Origin: Chara braunii
Lineage: Eukaryota > Streptophyta > Charophyceae > Charales > Characeae
Direction of reading: 5' to 3'
Length of the DNA: 46,570 nucleotides
NCBI GenBank assembly: GCA_003427395.1
Contig: BFEA01000125.1
Coordinates: forward strand, 2,991,465-3,038,034
Shown here: piece by piece, positions 1 to 9,560 of the stretch
Layout: each line of letters begins with the position of its first letter
Position numbering within the stretch: position 1 is the first letter of the stretch
The notes under the pieces: model-generated
What the model saw: the letters and a program-made list of their open reading frames with translations, nothing else
What the model was told of the DNA's origin: nothing
Database searches by the model: none
Made by a program: the position numbers and the translations under genes

Positions 1-84
<84 letters not shown>
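1..84. repeat. (CT)n microsatellite, at least 42 units
   Basis: The window opens inside an uninterrupted CT dinucleotide run followed by eight Cs (85-92). The true left edge lies outside the window. It abuts the presumed outer end of the minus-strand LTR at 94. Confidence 0.97.
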
Positions 85-87
<3 letters not shown>

Positions 88-93
88 CCCCCG

Positions 94-2423
94 TGACAAG
101 AGCGTCGATCCAGCGTCCGACGCCTGAGGGAGGGTGACTTAATCGTGTGGCGGTTCCGAGCGACCTTCCCCCCCCTCCGCGCTCCCAATTACCATCCCTT
201 CTCGGTTGCTCTTTCTTGACTCTGTTCGCGAGCTCCCTCCACGTCCCTCGGGATCTCCTAGCGAGCGCTCTTGTCGGCGCGACCCTCGAAGATCTTGTGA
301 ACGTTCCTACAAGCACTTCGCGCTGGCTTTCGTTCGCAGGCGGCTATTGGCCTCTCGGTCGAGCTCTCCCATACGCCCGTCTGTTCGTCAGCACGCCCTT
401 CTTGTCTTCTCGACTTGAGTTCGCACCTTTTCCTCCTCGACCACACTTCCTTTCGTTCTCGCGAACTCCGCTCTCTCGCGCGCTGTCACCCTCGCGCATT
501 GCCACGCCCGCGCACACTGGCATGCTGCGCCTGGTCGTGCGCTAAACCACCTTCCCGAGCTCCCCCCCTCTCCCAGACCCTCTTCCTCTCCCTTTCTCTT
601 ACCCCCTCTCTCTCGCGCGTTTCCCCGACCGTGGGCTTCCACGGCAGTGAGTCGAGCGACGGAACCAGTACGAGTGTTTGAACTCTGTGCCAGTACGAGT
701 GTTTGAACTTTGGAATTAGCGTGCTCCTTTCCCCGATCGCTCGCCCTCCCTCGAGCACCAACGAGCACCGTCCCGAAGCGGATTCTCGTGCGCTTCTTGG
801 CCGCCCCGTTAGCTTGTGTGCGCTCCCCTTCTTTCTCCCGCCCTCTCTCTTTTATACCCCTGTTTCCCCACCAGCTCCTCCTCCTGTTCATCCTCTCCCT
901 TCCTCCTTTCTCCAATCATACCGCTCGCTCCTCACCCCTCCGCTGGTTTTAGGCTCCTCCTTTTAAATCGAAAGTTTGCCCTCTTCTCGCCTTCTTTTCC
1001 AAAAATTTTAGGAGCTTTCTTTTTCCCCACTCATTTCCTCTTTCCATCCCGTGCGATCCACCCTTTCTCCGCCCTCGGCCAATCATAGCTCACTTCTCCC
1101 TCAAGGAGGGATCGAGATAGCTTTGTGGGTCCCCCCAAACTCGTGGTCGTGCAATCTCCCGCTTTTAAGCGTAGCACTCGTCCGTTGAGCTTCCATCTTT
1201 TAACACTTCCATCCTCACCAGCCCGTTCAGTTCCCCCTTCTATGATCCAGAGCCCGTTCCTGTCGCGATCCCTGGTCGCGGCGTGCCCTGGTACTATTTC
1301 GCGTTCCCAATACAGTTCCCGGACCTTGTCGCCATTCGTGCGCTAGTCTTTTCGGCTCTGGGATGCCCATTCGTAGATAGTTATCAAGAACTGCCCCTGC
1401 GGTTCTCCCTCAACTTTCCCGCCTCGGTTCTTGTTGAAAAGCTAGCCGTTATCACCAACTTTGACGTTCTATCCCCCCAGGCATTCCCTCTTGGCCCAGG
1501 TCGTGCTCCTTGCTCACCTTGTCGAGATTCACCCTCGAGGATGCGTCGTGCTCCCGGCCGTTTCAACACATACTTTCGGTGAGGCCAAGGAGGCTCGAAG
1601 AGGCGCGATAATTAATATCATCTCGACAACCCCGTACCCTGCGGTTTCGCCGACCCTAGCCTTGTCTCCCTTTTGTTCAGTCGACCGAGTTGTTCACCGA
1701 CCGTATGCCCAAGCCTGATTGGTCCCTCGGCTCCGTCCCTCGTTCGTACCTCGCTGCTGCCGCTCACGGTTCGAGTTCCCCGATCCTCTTAGGTGGCTAC
1801 AGCCTCGAGCCCCAGCTCAGCCCCTAACCCACGTGGACCACACGGAATACACCTACGGCCCTTGGTACCGACCGCCGTTTTCTCGCGAACCCCCCCCTCT
1901 TCCGGTAGTGCAATCACCGCCCGAAGGTCCGGTTTTCACCATGCTCTTCTCCTTCCCTGTAGTGTGTGAGTACCTGCCTCCCTCAAGCCTGCTCCGCGAT
2001 CGAGCGCACGCAGCGGATGTTCCCATGCATTGTGGCAGCACAGCGGCAGGTCACACCCGGAATACGAGTAACCTCAGACCGCACCTTTCTCGACGGCTCG
2101 GGTTTTCGTTGACCACTTTGTCCCGATATTTGGGGAAAGGCCCCGGATACTTCAACTTTCACTGTCCGTGTGGACCTGCTTTTGACTTGCGTCGACGGCC
2201 CGTACCGAGCTTTCAGCCACATTAGCACAGAGAGAAAAAAACCCAGTCTCCCTCAAGCATCCCTTAATCATCATGCACTCAATCAAAGAAAACACCCGAA
2301 ATCAATCAGAAAAGAAAACGAACAATCATTTATGTTTTCAAAGGGGTATTTCGGCTGGTAGTCAGCCACCCGACAACCAGCCCACACCCCATTTCCCGCC
2401 GTCCCCGGCGAGCCTTCGTCACA
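94..2423 (-). mobile_element. Probable 3' LTR of the minus-strand gypsy-like element
   Basis: This 2.3 kb, pyrimidine-rich stretch has no coding signal: the open frames in it are short and lack recognisable domains. It is bounded on the pol side by a polypurine tract (2,424-2,441). Read on the minus strand it begins TGTGACGAAGGC and ends near GCTCTTGTCA, so it carries the TG...CA ends expected of an LTR. The right edge is fairly well supported by the polypurine tract. The left edge at 94 is only a guess from the TG and the change from microsatellite to unique sequence. I could not find the matching 5' LTR in the window, so the identity is inference. Confidence 0.45.
665..709. repeat. Two-copy 20-bp direct repeat, 25-bp period
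   Basis: The 20-mer CCAGTACGAGTGTTTGAACT occurs at 665-684 and again at 690-709. It lies in the presumed LTR and could be a duplicated enhancer-like motif; no function is shown by the sequence. Confidence 0.8.
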
Positions 2424-2441
2424 ACCCCCCCCCTTTTTTTT
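2424..2441 (-). other. Polypurine tract (plus-strand primer) of the minus-strand element
   Basis: On the minus strand this reads A8 G9 followed by T, immediately before the TGTGAC start of the presumed LTR. Such a run just upstream of the 3' LTR is where Ty3/gypsy elements prime plus-strand DNA synthesis. It sits about 600 bp beyond the end of pol, as expected for a 3' untranslated region. Confidence 0.55.
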
Positions 2442-3036
2442 AACCTTTGCCCCTACTTAGTGGTTGTATTCTTCTTGTTCCCTTGGTTCATGTTACCCCC
2501 TACCTTCTTTAGAGAGGTCACGTTCATCCCCTTAACCATTTGCTTTCCAACCGTATTTCCTCTTTTACAACCCGGTCAGCTTTCGTCTCACATCTTAGGA
2601 ACTATGGTACAACCCTACTTTTGGAATTATGATGCATGCCCCTCTAATTATGGTACAACACCCCTTTCGGAACTACGACACGTTTCTCTCTAATCCGGGT
2701 ACAACTTTCCCCTGCCTCTCAAGAGATTCTATACCCGTCTCCGCCTCCTCATCCTCTTCTCTCGCGTTTGACTCTCAAGGCTTTTCTCGAAGCGTTCCTT
2801 CTTTCCCTCAACCTCCGTTTTCCAGACCGGTCGGTATGTTCGTAATCCTCCCTAGGCCGTTTCTTCCTCTAAGGAGTCTTTGGCAGGGGAGGTTTCCGAA
2901 CCCTATACCCCCTCTTAGGCGGCTGCGAAGGGGCTCCCTGCTTCGAAGCCTCTCCTTTCTCGCGAGTGATGGTCAGTTCTGCGTCTACCGCCTCCTTTCC
3001 TTTCCTTTTCGGTTTTTCCCTAAAGACCCCCCTCCG
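2442..3036 (-). other. 3' untranslated region between pol and the polypurine tract
   Basis: No coding frame with recognisable content lies here. The only structure I see is a degenerate 46-bp tandem repeat around 2,598-2,710, listed separately. Confidence 0.5.
2598..2710. repeat. Degenerate 46-bp tandem repeat, about 2.4 units
   Basis: The anchor GGTACAAC recurs at 2,606, 2,652 and 2,698, an exact 46-bp period. The flanks are similar: GGAACTATGGTAC, then TAATTATGGTAC, then TAATCCGGGTAC. Confidence 0.8.
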
Positions 3037-4328
3037 TCAGAAGAGTTTGAGCCGAGCCCCCGTGATTGGGTCCCCCAGCCGAGTCCCATCTAATTCGGCG
3101 AGCATATAAGCTCCTCCATCCAATCTCTTTAGGACTCGATATGGTCCCATCCACCGGTTTGCTAATTTCCTGCTCCAAGTCCTTTCCAGCGATGAATCGT
3201 ACATTAGGACGAGGTCGTTGGTTCCTATCGGCGATTGGCGGATCTGCAGATTCTTGTCCCATTGTTTTTACCCTTTCACTCGCTCTCTCTCGATATTCTT
3301 CCCTGCCTCGATAAGTCCTGCGTCCACATTCTCAGCTATTTGTTGTATCCTTGCCTCCAACAGCTCACACCTTGTCATATTGGTTTTCCACGAGACACTC
3401 GTTCAACTGTCGACGTGGAACTCGATGGGTAGGGGACAATGCCTCCCGAACCAAAGGGTGCAAGGGGGGTATCCTGAACTTGATTTGACCGTAATGTTAT
3501 CGGCCCAAACCGCGTACCGCTGATACTTCGGCCATTGTTCTGCACGGCCCTTGCACCATTTCGCCAAGGCATCTACAAGTGTTTGGTGACCCCTCTCAAT
3601 TGGGGCGTTGCTTTGTGGATGGTAGGCAGTCGTGTAGGCCGCCTTTATCCCCGCCTTTTCCAGTATCGTCTTGACCTTCTGACTTAGGAATTCGGACCCT
3701 CTCTCCATGACGAACTTTCCGACGTAACCGTACCTCGCGATGTATTCTAAGATAAACCCGCTTACCTCTTCGGCCGTCGGCCTTTTAATAGCCTTATCTT
3801 CCATAAATCCGATAAGGTCGTCGGGGGCGTTGATTATGTACCTAAGCCCGCCGACTCCTTTGGGCATGGTCACCGAGTCAATGTGGACTTTCTCGCCCGG
3901 AACAGTGGGGAGAGAAGGAACTAGGGGCTCCTTGTAGCAAACGGTCGCCCTCTTTTGGAAAGCCTCACGGGTCGAACAATACTTTTGACTTCTCCGTACT
4001 GGCTGTCCCACCAATCGTAGAGTCTACGAACTTTATCAAAAATGCCTTTCACCCCTCTATGCCCTCCGACGAATCTGTCGTGCAACTCCTCTACGACTGC
4101 TTTCCTCTCCTCCGGGTCGCAAAGGATTCTCATGGGAATCGCAAACTTTGTAGGCCTCTTAAAGAGGTGTCCTCCTCGTAGGCAGTACCCAAACGCCTCT
4201 CTCCTAATCCCCTTGGTGCCTTCCCTTCTCCCTGCTAGGTATAACCCTATATCGCCGTACTTTGAAAACGAAGAGGCCTCTCTTTTCCGTTTTGATTCTT
4301 CTGCGACAAAAATCCTCCGACGGAACAA
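3037..4328 (-). pseudogene. Integrase region of pol, minus-strand element (broken)
   Basis: This is the integrase part of a gypsy polyprotein, which would insert element DNA into the host chromosome. The N-terminal H2C2 zinc-binding part shows HDRFVGGHRGVKGIF (about 4,090-4,045). Its Cys pair falls at a frame break near 3,970. The catalytic core follows in another frame (4,014-3,403): VHIDS supplies the first Asp and NAPIERGH supplies the Glu. The second catalytic Asp, normally in VMDRGSEF, is Glu here (codon GAG at about 3,703-3,705). A further frame change leads to a C-terminal tail RWMGPYRVLKRLDGGAYMLAELDG that ends in TGA at 3,037-3,039. Two or more frameshifts plus the Asp-to-Glu change make it inactive. 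Family assignment is firm. The plus-strand integrase at 33,496-34,846 is a divergent relative with all three catalytic residues. Confidence 0.88.
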
Positions 4329-4456
4329 GGCCCAGCTTCCGTAGAAACTATGAACGGACGATTCTCCTCATCCTCGAAGAACGGAACCTCTAAGACTTGA
4401 TCACCTTCACGGAACTCTTCTTTAAGAACCTCAATGGCAGCGGTCTGCTCGTCCCC
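4329..4456 (-). pseudogene. Truncated RNase H stub, minus-strand pol
   Basis: After the RT stop the reading frame continues as GDEQTAAIEVLKEEFREGDQ and then STEAGPCSVGGFLSQKNQNGKERPLRFQST. This is the start of the gypsy-type RNase H domain, comparable to VETDARPTALGGVLIQAD in the plus-strand element. The match stops at once and integrase N-terminal sequence follows. The middle and end of RNase H (the region corresponding to LAVLHCLRTFRNY through DGLSR at 32,890-33,110) are missing, so an internal deletion removed most of the domain. Confidence 0.8.
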
Positions 4457-5474
4457 TCAAATCCATCCCTCCGATTTCCTAAGCCGTCGTCTAAGGGGTT
4501 CCGCTTTCTCACTGTAGGCCTTTATAAAGATCCGCCGGTAGCCCACCACCCCTAGAAATTGCCTAACCTCCATTATCGACTTGAGCGGTGATGACCATGT
4601 CATCAACTTCTCTAATTTTCCAGGGTTGGGCCTCCGCCCATCCTTGTCGCATATGAAGCTCAATATTGTAATTGAAGACACTCCCCAACGGCTCTTAGTT
4701 TCACTCATAGTAAGGTTGGCGTCGTCTAATTTCACAAGGACTTCTCCGGCATCCTTCATATGGTCCACTACGAACTTCCTCACCCCGGGAAAGACCTCCG
4801 TCTCATCCCGTTCGACCAGCCCTTTTATTGGAAAGTCATCAAGGCAGACTTCCACCTTTTCAGGTATGAATTCCTTGAAGACCGCAATCATGACCCTTTG
4901 GAACACCGCCACACCATTCGTCCACCCCATCGGTACCACCATCATTTGGACCAGCCCTAAAGGCGTATGCATGGCGGTAATGCGTATCCCGGTACTCCAA
5001 GGGGATCTCATCATACCCTGAGAAGAGTTCGCAAATCGAGTAGATCGAGCGACCTGCTGATCCTTCCGCGAGTAGATCCGCTTCAGGTATGGAACCTACA
5101 TCCCTTATGGTGACTGCGTTGGTTCTTTGGAGATTCTGAATCCACCTCAACTTGTTACTACCACCCTTCCTCAGAAAGAACCATTTATTGGAGTAGACAC
5201 TCTCACAGGGCTCTGCGGCGAACGTTTTGATTTTTTCCTTGATAAAGGTCACTATCTCCTCCTTTTTCTTTTGAGCGTACTTCCATTGGGGTATATCTTT
5301 CCAAGGCACGTGTGGAATCGTATGGATCCGGGCAGGCTTAGCGTACCTTGGGTCGATCCTCCCTCTTTCCGAGTCATCAAAGGCAATGGCCTTATCGCAG
5401 CCCCTAAGGGTCATTGCTACGAACTCCTTCTCTTTCTCCGTGAGGTTTCCGTCCCCTATATCCATCTTGGCCAA
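4457..5474 (-). pseudogene. Reverse transcriptase region of pol, minus-strand element (broken)
   Basis: RNA-dependent DNA polymerase domain of a Ty3/gypsy Pol. The first frame (5,474-4,860) has LRWIQNLQRTNAVTIRD, then LLAEGSAGRSIYSICELFSGYDEIPLEYRD. The frame then shifts near 5,000 and the second frame (5,014-4,457) carries AMHTPLGLVQMMVVPMGWTNGVAVFQRVM and the palm motif CLDD (4,835-4,846). Two signature residues are altered. The motif A aspartate before LFSGYD is Glu (GAA at 5,028-5,030), and the YxDD tyrosine is Cys. The frame ends in TGA at 4,457, at a place where the plus-strand relative has Trp, consistent with TGG-to-TGA decay. Family is certain; activity is excluded by the frameshift and the motif A change. 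Confidence 0.92.
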
Positions 5475-5755
5475 CCTATCGGCCGTAATTCTTTGTCCCT
5501 CAGTCTCTTTCCTCCTTTGGATGATATCGGCGATCTCCTCCTCCGATATCGAAGTTTCCTCCTTCTATCCCGGCTCACCGCGGCGGGTTTCACTTTTTCC
5601 GCCACTGTTTTATGCTTCTTGATTCCGCTGGCTAGAGGGATTCCTCCAAAAAAGATAGTCTCACATATCCACCAAACTCCTCCTCCTCGTCCTCCTTCCC
5701 GTACCCTATCCCGTTGATCACAACCCTGTCTCCGACATCTTCGACCTCTAACCAC
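5456..5755 (-). pseudogene. Basic linker between protease and reverse transcriptase
   Basis: A frame rich in Lys and Arg (AEKVKPAAVSRDRRRKLRYRRRR and so on) joins the protease remnant to RT and overlaps both in different frames. Linkers of this kind between PR and RT are normal in gypsy polyproteins. No domain is recognisable. Confidence 0.45.
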
Positions 5756-6048
5756 TCACCTGGGGGTTCCCTACCCGAAAGGAGTGCCTCTTCCAGACGG
5801 ACTTGGCATACCCTCGACTGGGCCCCCTTCCGCTCATCTTGCGCGTCCACGGTCTTTAGGACCACCTGGACTCCATCCGGACTTTGGATTGAGAGGGTCT
5901 GACTTCCATCTGGTAGGTCAATTGTAATAGCGTGAACCACGCTCAGCCAGGTCCTACCGAGGATCAACTCGGAGGAACACTCTTTTACCGAAAATATTGG
6001 GACCGAGGCCTCGACGCCTGCAACCTCGATCACGGGGTTGTGACACAC
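5632..6048 (-). pseudogene. C-terminal half of the retroviral-type aspartic protease
   Basis: The translation contains VAGVEASVPIFSVKECSSELILGRTWLSVVHA. This includes the ILGR motif that forms the back half of the active-site fold in retropepsins. The catalytic DTG/DSG motif that should lie 60-80 residues earlier is absent: the sequence runs straight back into gag. Either an internal deletion removed the N-terminal half of the protease (and any zinc knuckle), or the frame has decayed beyond recognition. As it stands it cannot form an active enzyme. Confidence 0.75.
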
Positions 6049-6060
6049 CCCCTCTGCTGG

Positions 6061-7339
6061 TTATAGCTTGTTATCTGCTACGACCATTGATATTGACACC
6101 GCTCTATCTATTTCCAATCCTAACTCCCGGGCAATGGAGTCCTCCGGGGAAGACAACTTCAGCGACCATCTCAAAATTAGCGGGGTCCCTAGGGGCTTTT
6201 TCGAGGACCTCCCTCCTCTTCTCTCACGCAGGTGCAACATGAACATCACGCACCTGTCGACTTCCGAAAGCATCCCTCTATCCACCAAGGCCTGGGACAA
6301 GCGTTTGAACCTCCGGGTAAAAGCCATTACGCAAAGATCCTCTGTAGGCTGCTTTTGAAGGTCTTCCACCTTCCATCAGACGGGTATACGACCCTAATGG
6401 CCTGGTCCAGCTCCGGGTCCGAATGTTGTATGAAGTGGTCGATCCACTCTTTTTTCAAAAAAAAAATTCGGTAGGCGTAACTATCCCACTTTTCCACGAA
6501 TCCAACACATCCCTTCCGTTAAAGTAGAGCGACTCTAGCCCCAAGTTTACATCGTAGTATTGAACTCGGCGATCGTCATATTGACGGAAGTAAGGTCGGT
6601 CTGCCGGCCCGTCTACTGCTGGATTGTAAGGTTTGTACCAGGACGGGTCCAAATCCTCCATCTGGGGTCGATATTTCAGAGGTCCCCACGGTTCCTCCTC
6701 CCTGCGACCCCCATAACCCGGTTCCTCTCGTTCCCAGTGCATGGCCTCCGAGGCCCTAGCCCCTCTCCACATATCTCCGGGTCCTCCCATACTTCTGCCT
6801 GCCGGTTCTTTTCGTACCCAAGCGGGACCGACCTCCCTGCTTGCCCATCTTCGTGGTCCTCCCCCAATTTCGGTTGGCCGTCCGTCCCCAAGTTCTCTCC
6901 TCCTCGGGCCACCTTCCTCGCTCCTCCTTGGTGCCTAACACCCAGTCCTGTCATGAGGGTACTCTTGCCTCTCGCCGATTCTCTCTTCGATGTGGTTCGC
7001 CCATCGGGTTTCGACAGGGAAGCCCCTTGTGACTTCGGCCACCCTTTCTCTCATAGGGACACGTGGTTTCACCTCCCGGTGCAAATGCTTATCCGAGCTT
7101 GCGCGTTGTTCCGTAGCTTTCTTCCCGATGGGTTCTTCCTGGCTTCTTAGGGCCCTGCCCATAGCCTCTACCCCTTCGACCGTCTTGCTCAACCTCGCCC
7201 CTAATTCGGCGTCTTCCTCGGCTCGCCCCATAGCGACGGTCTTTGGAGATTGGGCTACCCCTTGTTCCACCACACTTTCCATGCACCAGTTCTCAATCGC
7301 TCTTCTCACTAGAGTCACTCCCTTGGCTGGTCGTTCCAC
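6061..7339 (-). pseudogene. gag: gag of the minus-strand element (frameshifted)
   Basis: The structural Gag polyprotein. An N-terminal acidic and helical stretch (7,339-6,935) and a middle part (ending at 6,455) are in one frame, interrupted by a TAG at 6,935-6,937. The middle part includes SLYFNGRDVLDSW, typical of the start of a Retrotrans_gag domain. A run of ten Ts on the coding strand (about 6,457-6,466) coincides with a frame change. The next bit, WIDHFIQHSDPELDQAIRVV, is in a second frame. LCVMAFTRRFKRLSQALVD (from 6,369) is in a third. No CCHC knuckle is visible before the protease remnant. The first 46 nt overlap the end of the upstream family A gene. Confidence 0.7.
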
Positions 7340-8140
7340 TATTCTCCTCCGAGCCTCTTCCTTCTTTACTCAATCCTGGGGTCTCACTATCGCCTTCGGA
7401 CTGCTCGCTAGTCACCGCCCACCAAGAGTCCCGCAGTTTCTTCTCCTCGCTAGCGGCCAGCGCAAGATTGGCAATCTCCAGGTCCGAGATGCCCCTAATC
7501 CCTTCCTGCACGCACTGCCTAATCAGGTCTCTATCCACCTCGTCGGCCTGTCCGGAGAACAGGGGTCTGATGAAATCTCCTACCAAAGCCCACCACTCGA
7601 AATCCGTGAGCCCTAGGGACTCCCAACACAGAGTGAACAGCTCATGCCCCTTTATTTCCCCCAGGGGGAATTTTTCAATCAGCGGTCCTCTAATTTGGAC
7701 TCTCCTCACCGCTGCGTCGTCGGGGTAGAGCAATCGGTAGATCCAAGCAGGGATCTCCCAGGTCCGGCCATGGGCTGCCCGCAAGATTTCTAACCACCCT
7801 TGGTATTCAATTCTTTCTATCTCTCGCCTTCCGGCCTTTCCCCTTCTCAACCTTCTAAGTCGGTCTCGGGGTTACTTAAAGGATCCTTCCCTTCCGCCAA
7901 TTCCGTGGCAAAAAACTGCCTGCCGTTGGGAGACAAATAGATCTCTGCTCTTCACGTGCGGGTACCGTCCTGCGAAACTATCGAGAAACGGACCAGTGTT
8001 TCTTGCCCATATGTTTTGAAGAATTCCGTGGTGACCTCCCCTTCTTCCTCAATTTTAGGGAGGGTCACTCCATACCTAGATCTCGTCTTTCAGGCCCTTT
8101 CCAAGGTTCCAATAGGGTCCCCCCTATCTTACCTAATCAT
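7293..8140 (-). pseudogene. Family A protein copy A0 (unknown function, broken)
   Basis: This is the most downstream of five tandem copies of an unrecognised protein family. Starting at ATG 8,140, the frame is interrupted by TAA (8,129-8,131), TGA (8,090-8,092) and TGA (7,952-7,954). It ends at 7,847, where the homologous sequence resumes in another frame (7,850-7,293). The N-terminal part has AEIYLSPNGRQFFATELAEGKDPL, matching ATVFLSKEGFLEVVRNLKLREDPL in A1. The C-terminal part has IERIEYQGWLEILRAAHG...FTLCWESL, matching VYRITYAGWEEIPRFFDS...LLTWCLQS in A1. It has a longer C-terminal tail than its sisters, Ser- and Glu-rich at the end, which overlaps the gag start by 46 nt. I do not recognise the fold. 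Confidence 0.6.
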
Positions 8141-8148
8141 CGGCTGGC

Positions 8149-8625
8149 TCACCTCACCCGAGCCAACCTCTCCGCTGCCTCTAAGAGCGAGTCCTCACAC
8201 ATCCCTCGAGAGCGTTCGCCTTGCTCGAGAATCGTTTGATGCAACTTCCGCTCGTATTCACCCGACCTGTCCCAGAAGTGCACCTTTATTAGGTGCACCC
8301 TGGCCTCGAGAGGGTTTCCAAGCCACCTAGAGTCCTCCTCAAACCTTCCCTCGACCTCTGATAGGGGTTCTCGCCACGTTCTAGTAAACCGTACTCTTCC
8401 TTCCCCCCTAATAGTGATCGAAAACCTTGCTAGGGTAGTCCCGAACCTCCTTTTCCACAAGGCCAGTCGCCGGACCTCGACGAGGAAGCTCTTCTTGGCC
8501 CTAATCACTTGGTCTTCCCCAAGGCCTGGGCTAAGTTTCGCTACCCCCACTATCCCAACTTCGGGCCCGTCGTTCCTTGTCTCTAACTCCCAGTTTATCG
8601 CGCTCGAGGTATAAGAGGTTCTCAT
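8149..8625 (-). CDS. Hypothetical protein, 158 aa, in the small-ORF array
   Basis: An open frame that starts with ATG at 8,625 and overlaps the stop of the previous frame by four bases (ATGA). It is rich in charged residues, with a central stretch TTLARFSITIRGEGRVRFTRTW and a helical C-terminus (EDSLLEAAERLARVR). The central part slightly resembles the TLVRFSIVSQDGTRT stretch of copy A0, so it may be a distant family A relative, but that is weak. It ends nine bases upstream of the A0 start. No known domain recognised. Confidence 0.5.
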   Translation of the reverse strand: MRTSYTSSAINWELETRNDGPEVGIVGVAKLSPGLGEDQVIRAKKSFLVEVRRLALWKRRFGTTLARFSITIRGEGRVRFTRTWREPLSEVEGRFEEDSRWLGNPLEARVHLIKVHFWDRSGEYERKLHQTILEQGERSRGMCEDSLLEAAERLARVR

Positions 8626-8822
8626 GCCTCCCCACCTCCGGAGAGTAGCTCCTCTTTTAAGTCATCTAGTACCTCAACCACTGCAGACTCTAACAATTTG
8701 ATCCTCCGTAAGGCTCCTGGCCTCGCCCTCCTTTCCTCTTCCCAACAAAGGGCTAATACCCGGTATAATTCTGCCCTAACCCTCTCTAAACCCACTAGTT
8801 CACCGCAGTCGGGCTCACTCAT
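8622..8822 (-). CDS. Small helical hypothetical protein, 66 aa
   Basis: Starts with ATG at 8,822 and ends at 8,622. Both ends are shared: its ATG overlaps the preceding frame's TGA (8,819-8,822) and its TGA overlaps the next ATG (8,622-8,625), each as ATGA. The sequence is Leu-, Glu- and Arg-rich (LERVRAELYRVLALCWEEERRAR...LLESAVVEVLDDLKEELL), so it should be mostly helical and possibly coiled-coil. Function unknown. Confidence 0.5.
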   Translation of the reverse strand: MSEPDCGELVGLERVRAELYRVLALCWEEERRARPGALRRIKLLESAVVEVLDDLKEELLSGGGEA

Positions 8823-8951
8823 GCCTCAAATTCCTCCGTCGACACGCTATAGCTATCGCTATGAGATTCGATGGGTCCAACCCTTCTAACCCTGCCTCAC
8901 AGATTTTGCCTAGGTATCTCCAGGTGACGGTCGAGACCTGACGTGTTGGCC
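8819..8951 (-). pseudogene. Remnant of a small ORF between A1 and the 66-aa frame
   Basis: Between two open frames, the minus strand reads VTWRYLGKICEAGLEGLDPS in one frame. In a second frame it reads GPIESHSDSYSVSTEEFEA, ending in a TGA that forms an ATGA overlap with the next ATG at 8,822. This looks like a short coding unit with one frameshift. No family recognised. Confidence 0.35.
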
Positions 8952-9560
8952 CTAACCCTCAAAGATGTAGTCCAGTCCTTCTAGTGAGGACCAATTATCC
9001 TCGTACGGACTCTGTAGGCACCAAGTTAATAGGGAATGCAGGTCCGATCTTGTGAACTGAAATTGGCGCAGGATCGCTATCCTGCGTCCTACCGCCTTTG
9101 GAACCGCTTTTGAGGGATAAACCCGCTCGAGAATAAATCGAGGGAACCCGATGGGGTCGCTGTCGAAAAACCTAGGTATCTCTTCCCAACCCGCGTAGGT
9201 TATACGGTAGACCCTAGGGCATTCTTCTCGAGGACTTGCTTCTTCCACAAGCCTTTCTAAACGCTCTTGGACCGCCGGCGCGTCCACAAGCGGGTCCTCC
9301 CTTAATTTTAAGTTGCGGACCACCTCGAGAAACCCTTCCTTAGAAAGGAATACTGTGGCTTCTCCAACTACCAACCCTTCTCCGCTGCTCACTCTCGTCC
9401 GGATGAATGTTGTCCCTCGGAGTATCTCCGCTTCCTCCTTCCAGATTGCCCTCGTCGGATCCCTTCGACTTTCCTTTGGCAAGGAGACCTGGACAACTTC
9501 TCCTTCCTCACTCACAGGTTCTATCGAAGCCCAAAGAGTCCCGGGGATCCCCCTTATCAT
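8952..9560 (-). CDS. Family A protein copy A1 (unknown function)
   Basis: An intact 202-aa frame starting ATG at 9,560, whose ATG overlaps the stop of A2 as ATGA (9,557-9,560). It carries both family A hallmarks. The first is an N-terminal strand-like motif, ATVFLSKEGFLEVVRNLKL. The second is a C-terminal block, RITYAGWEEIPRFFDSDPIGFPRFILERV followed by LLTWCLQ. It is about 40 residues shorter at the N-terminus than A2 or A4, so the true ancestral start may have been further upstream. I do not recognise a known domain; cellular role unknown. Confidence 0.6.
   Translation of the reverse strand: MIRGIPGTLWASIEPVSEEGEVVQVSLPKESRRDPTRAIWKEEAEILRGTTFIRTRVSSGEGLVVGEATVFLSKEGFLEVVRNLKLREDPLVDAPAVQERLERLVEEASPREECPRVYRITYAGWEEIPRFFDSDPIGFPRFILERVYPSKAVPKAVGRRIAILRQFQFTRSDLHSLLTWCLQSPYEDNWSSLEGLDYIFEG

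Noticed and set aside
147-2225. Many overlapping plus-strand ORFs of 60-170 aa
   Set aside because: Pyrimidine-rich DNA yields Ser/Pro/Leu/Phe frames in several phases at once; no domain and no consistent frame.
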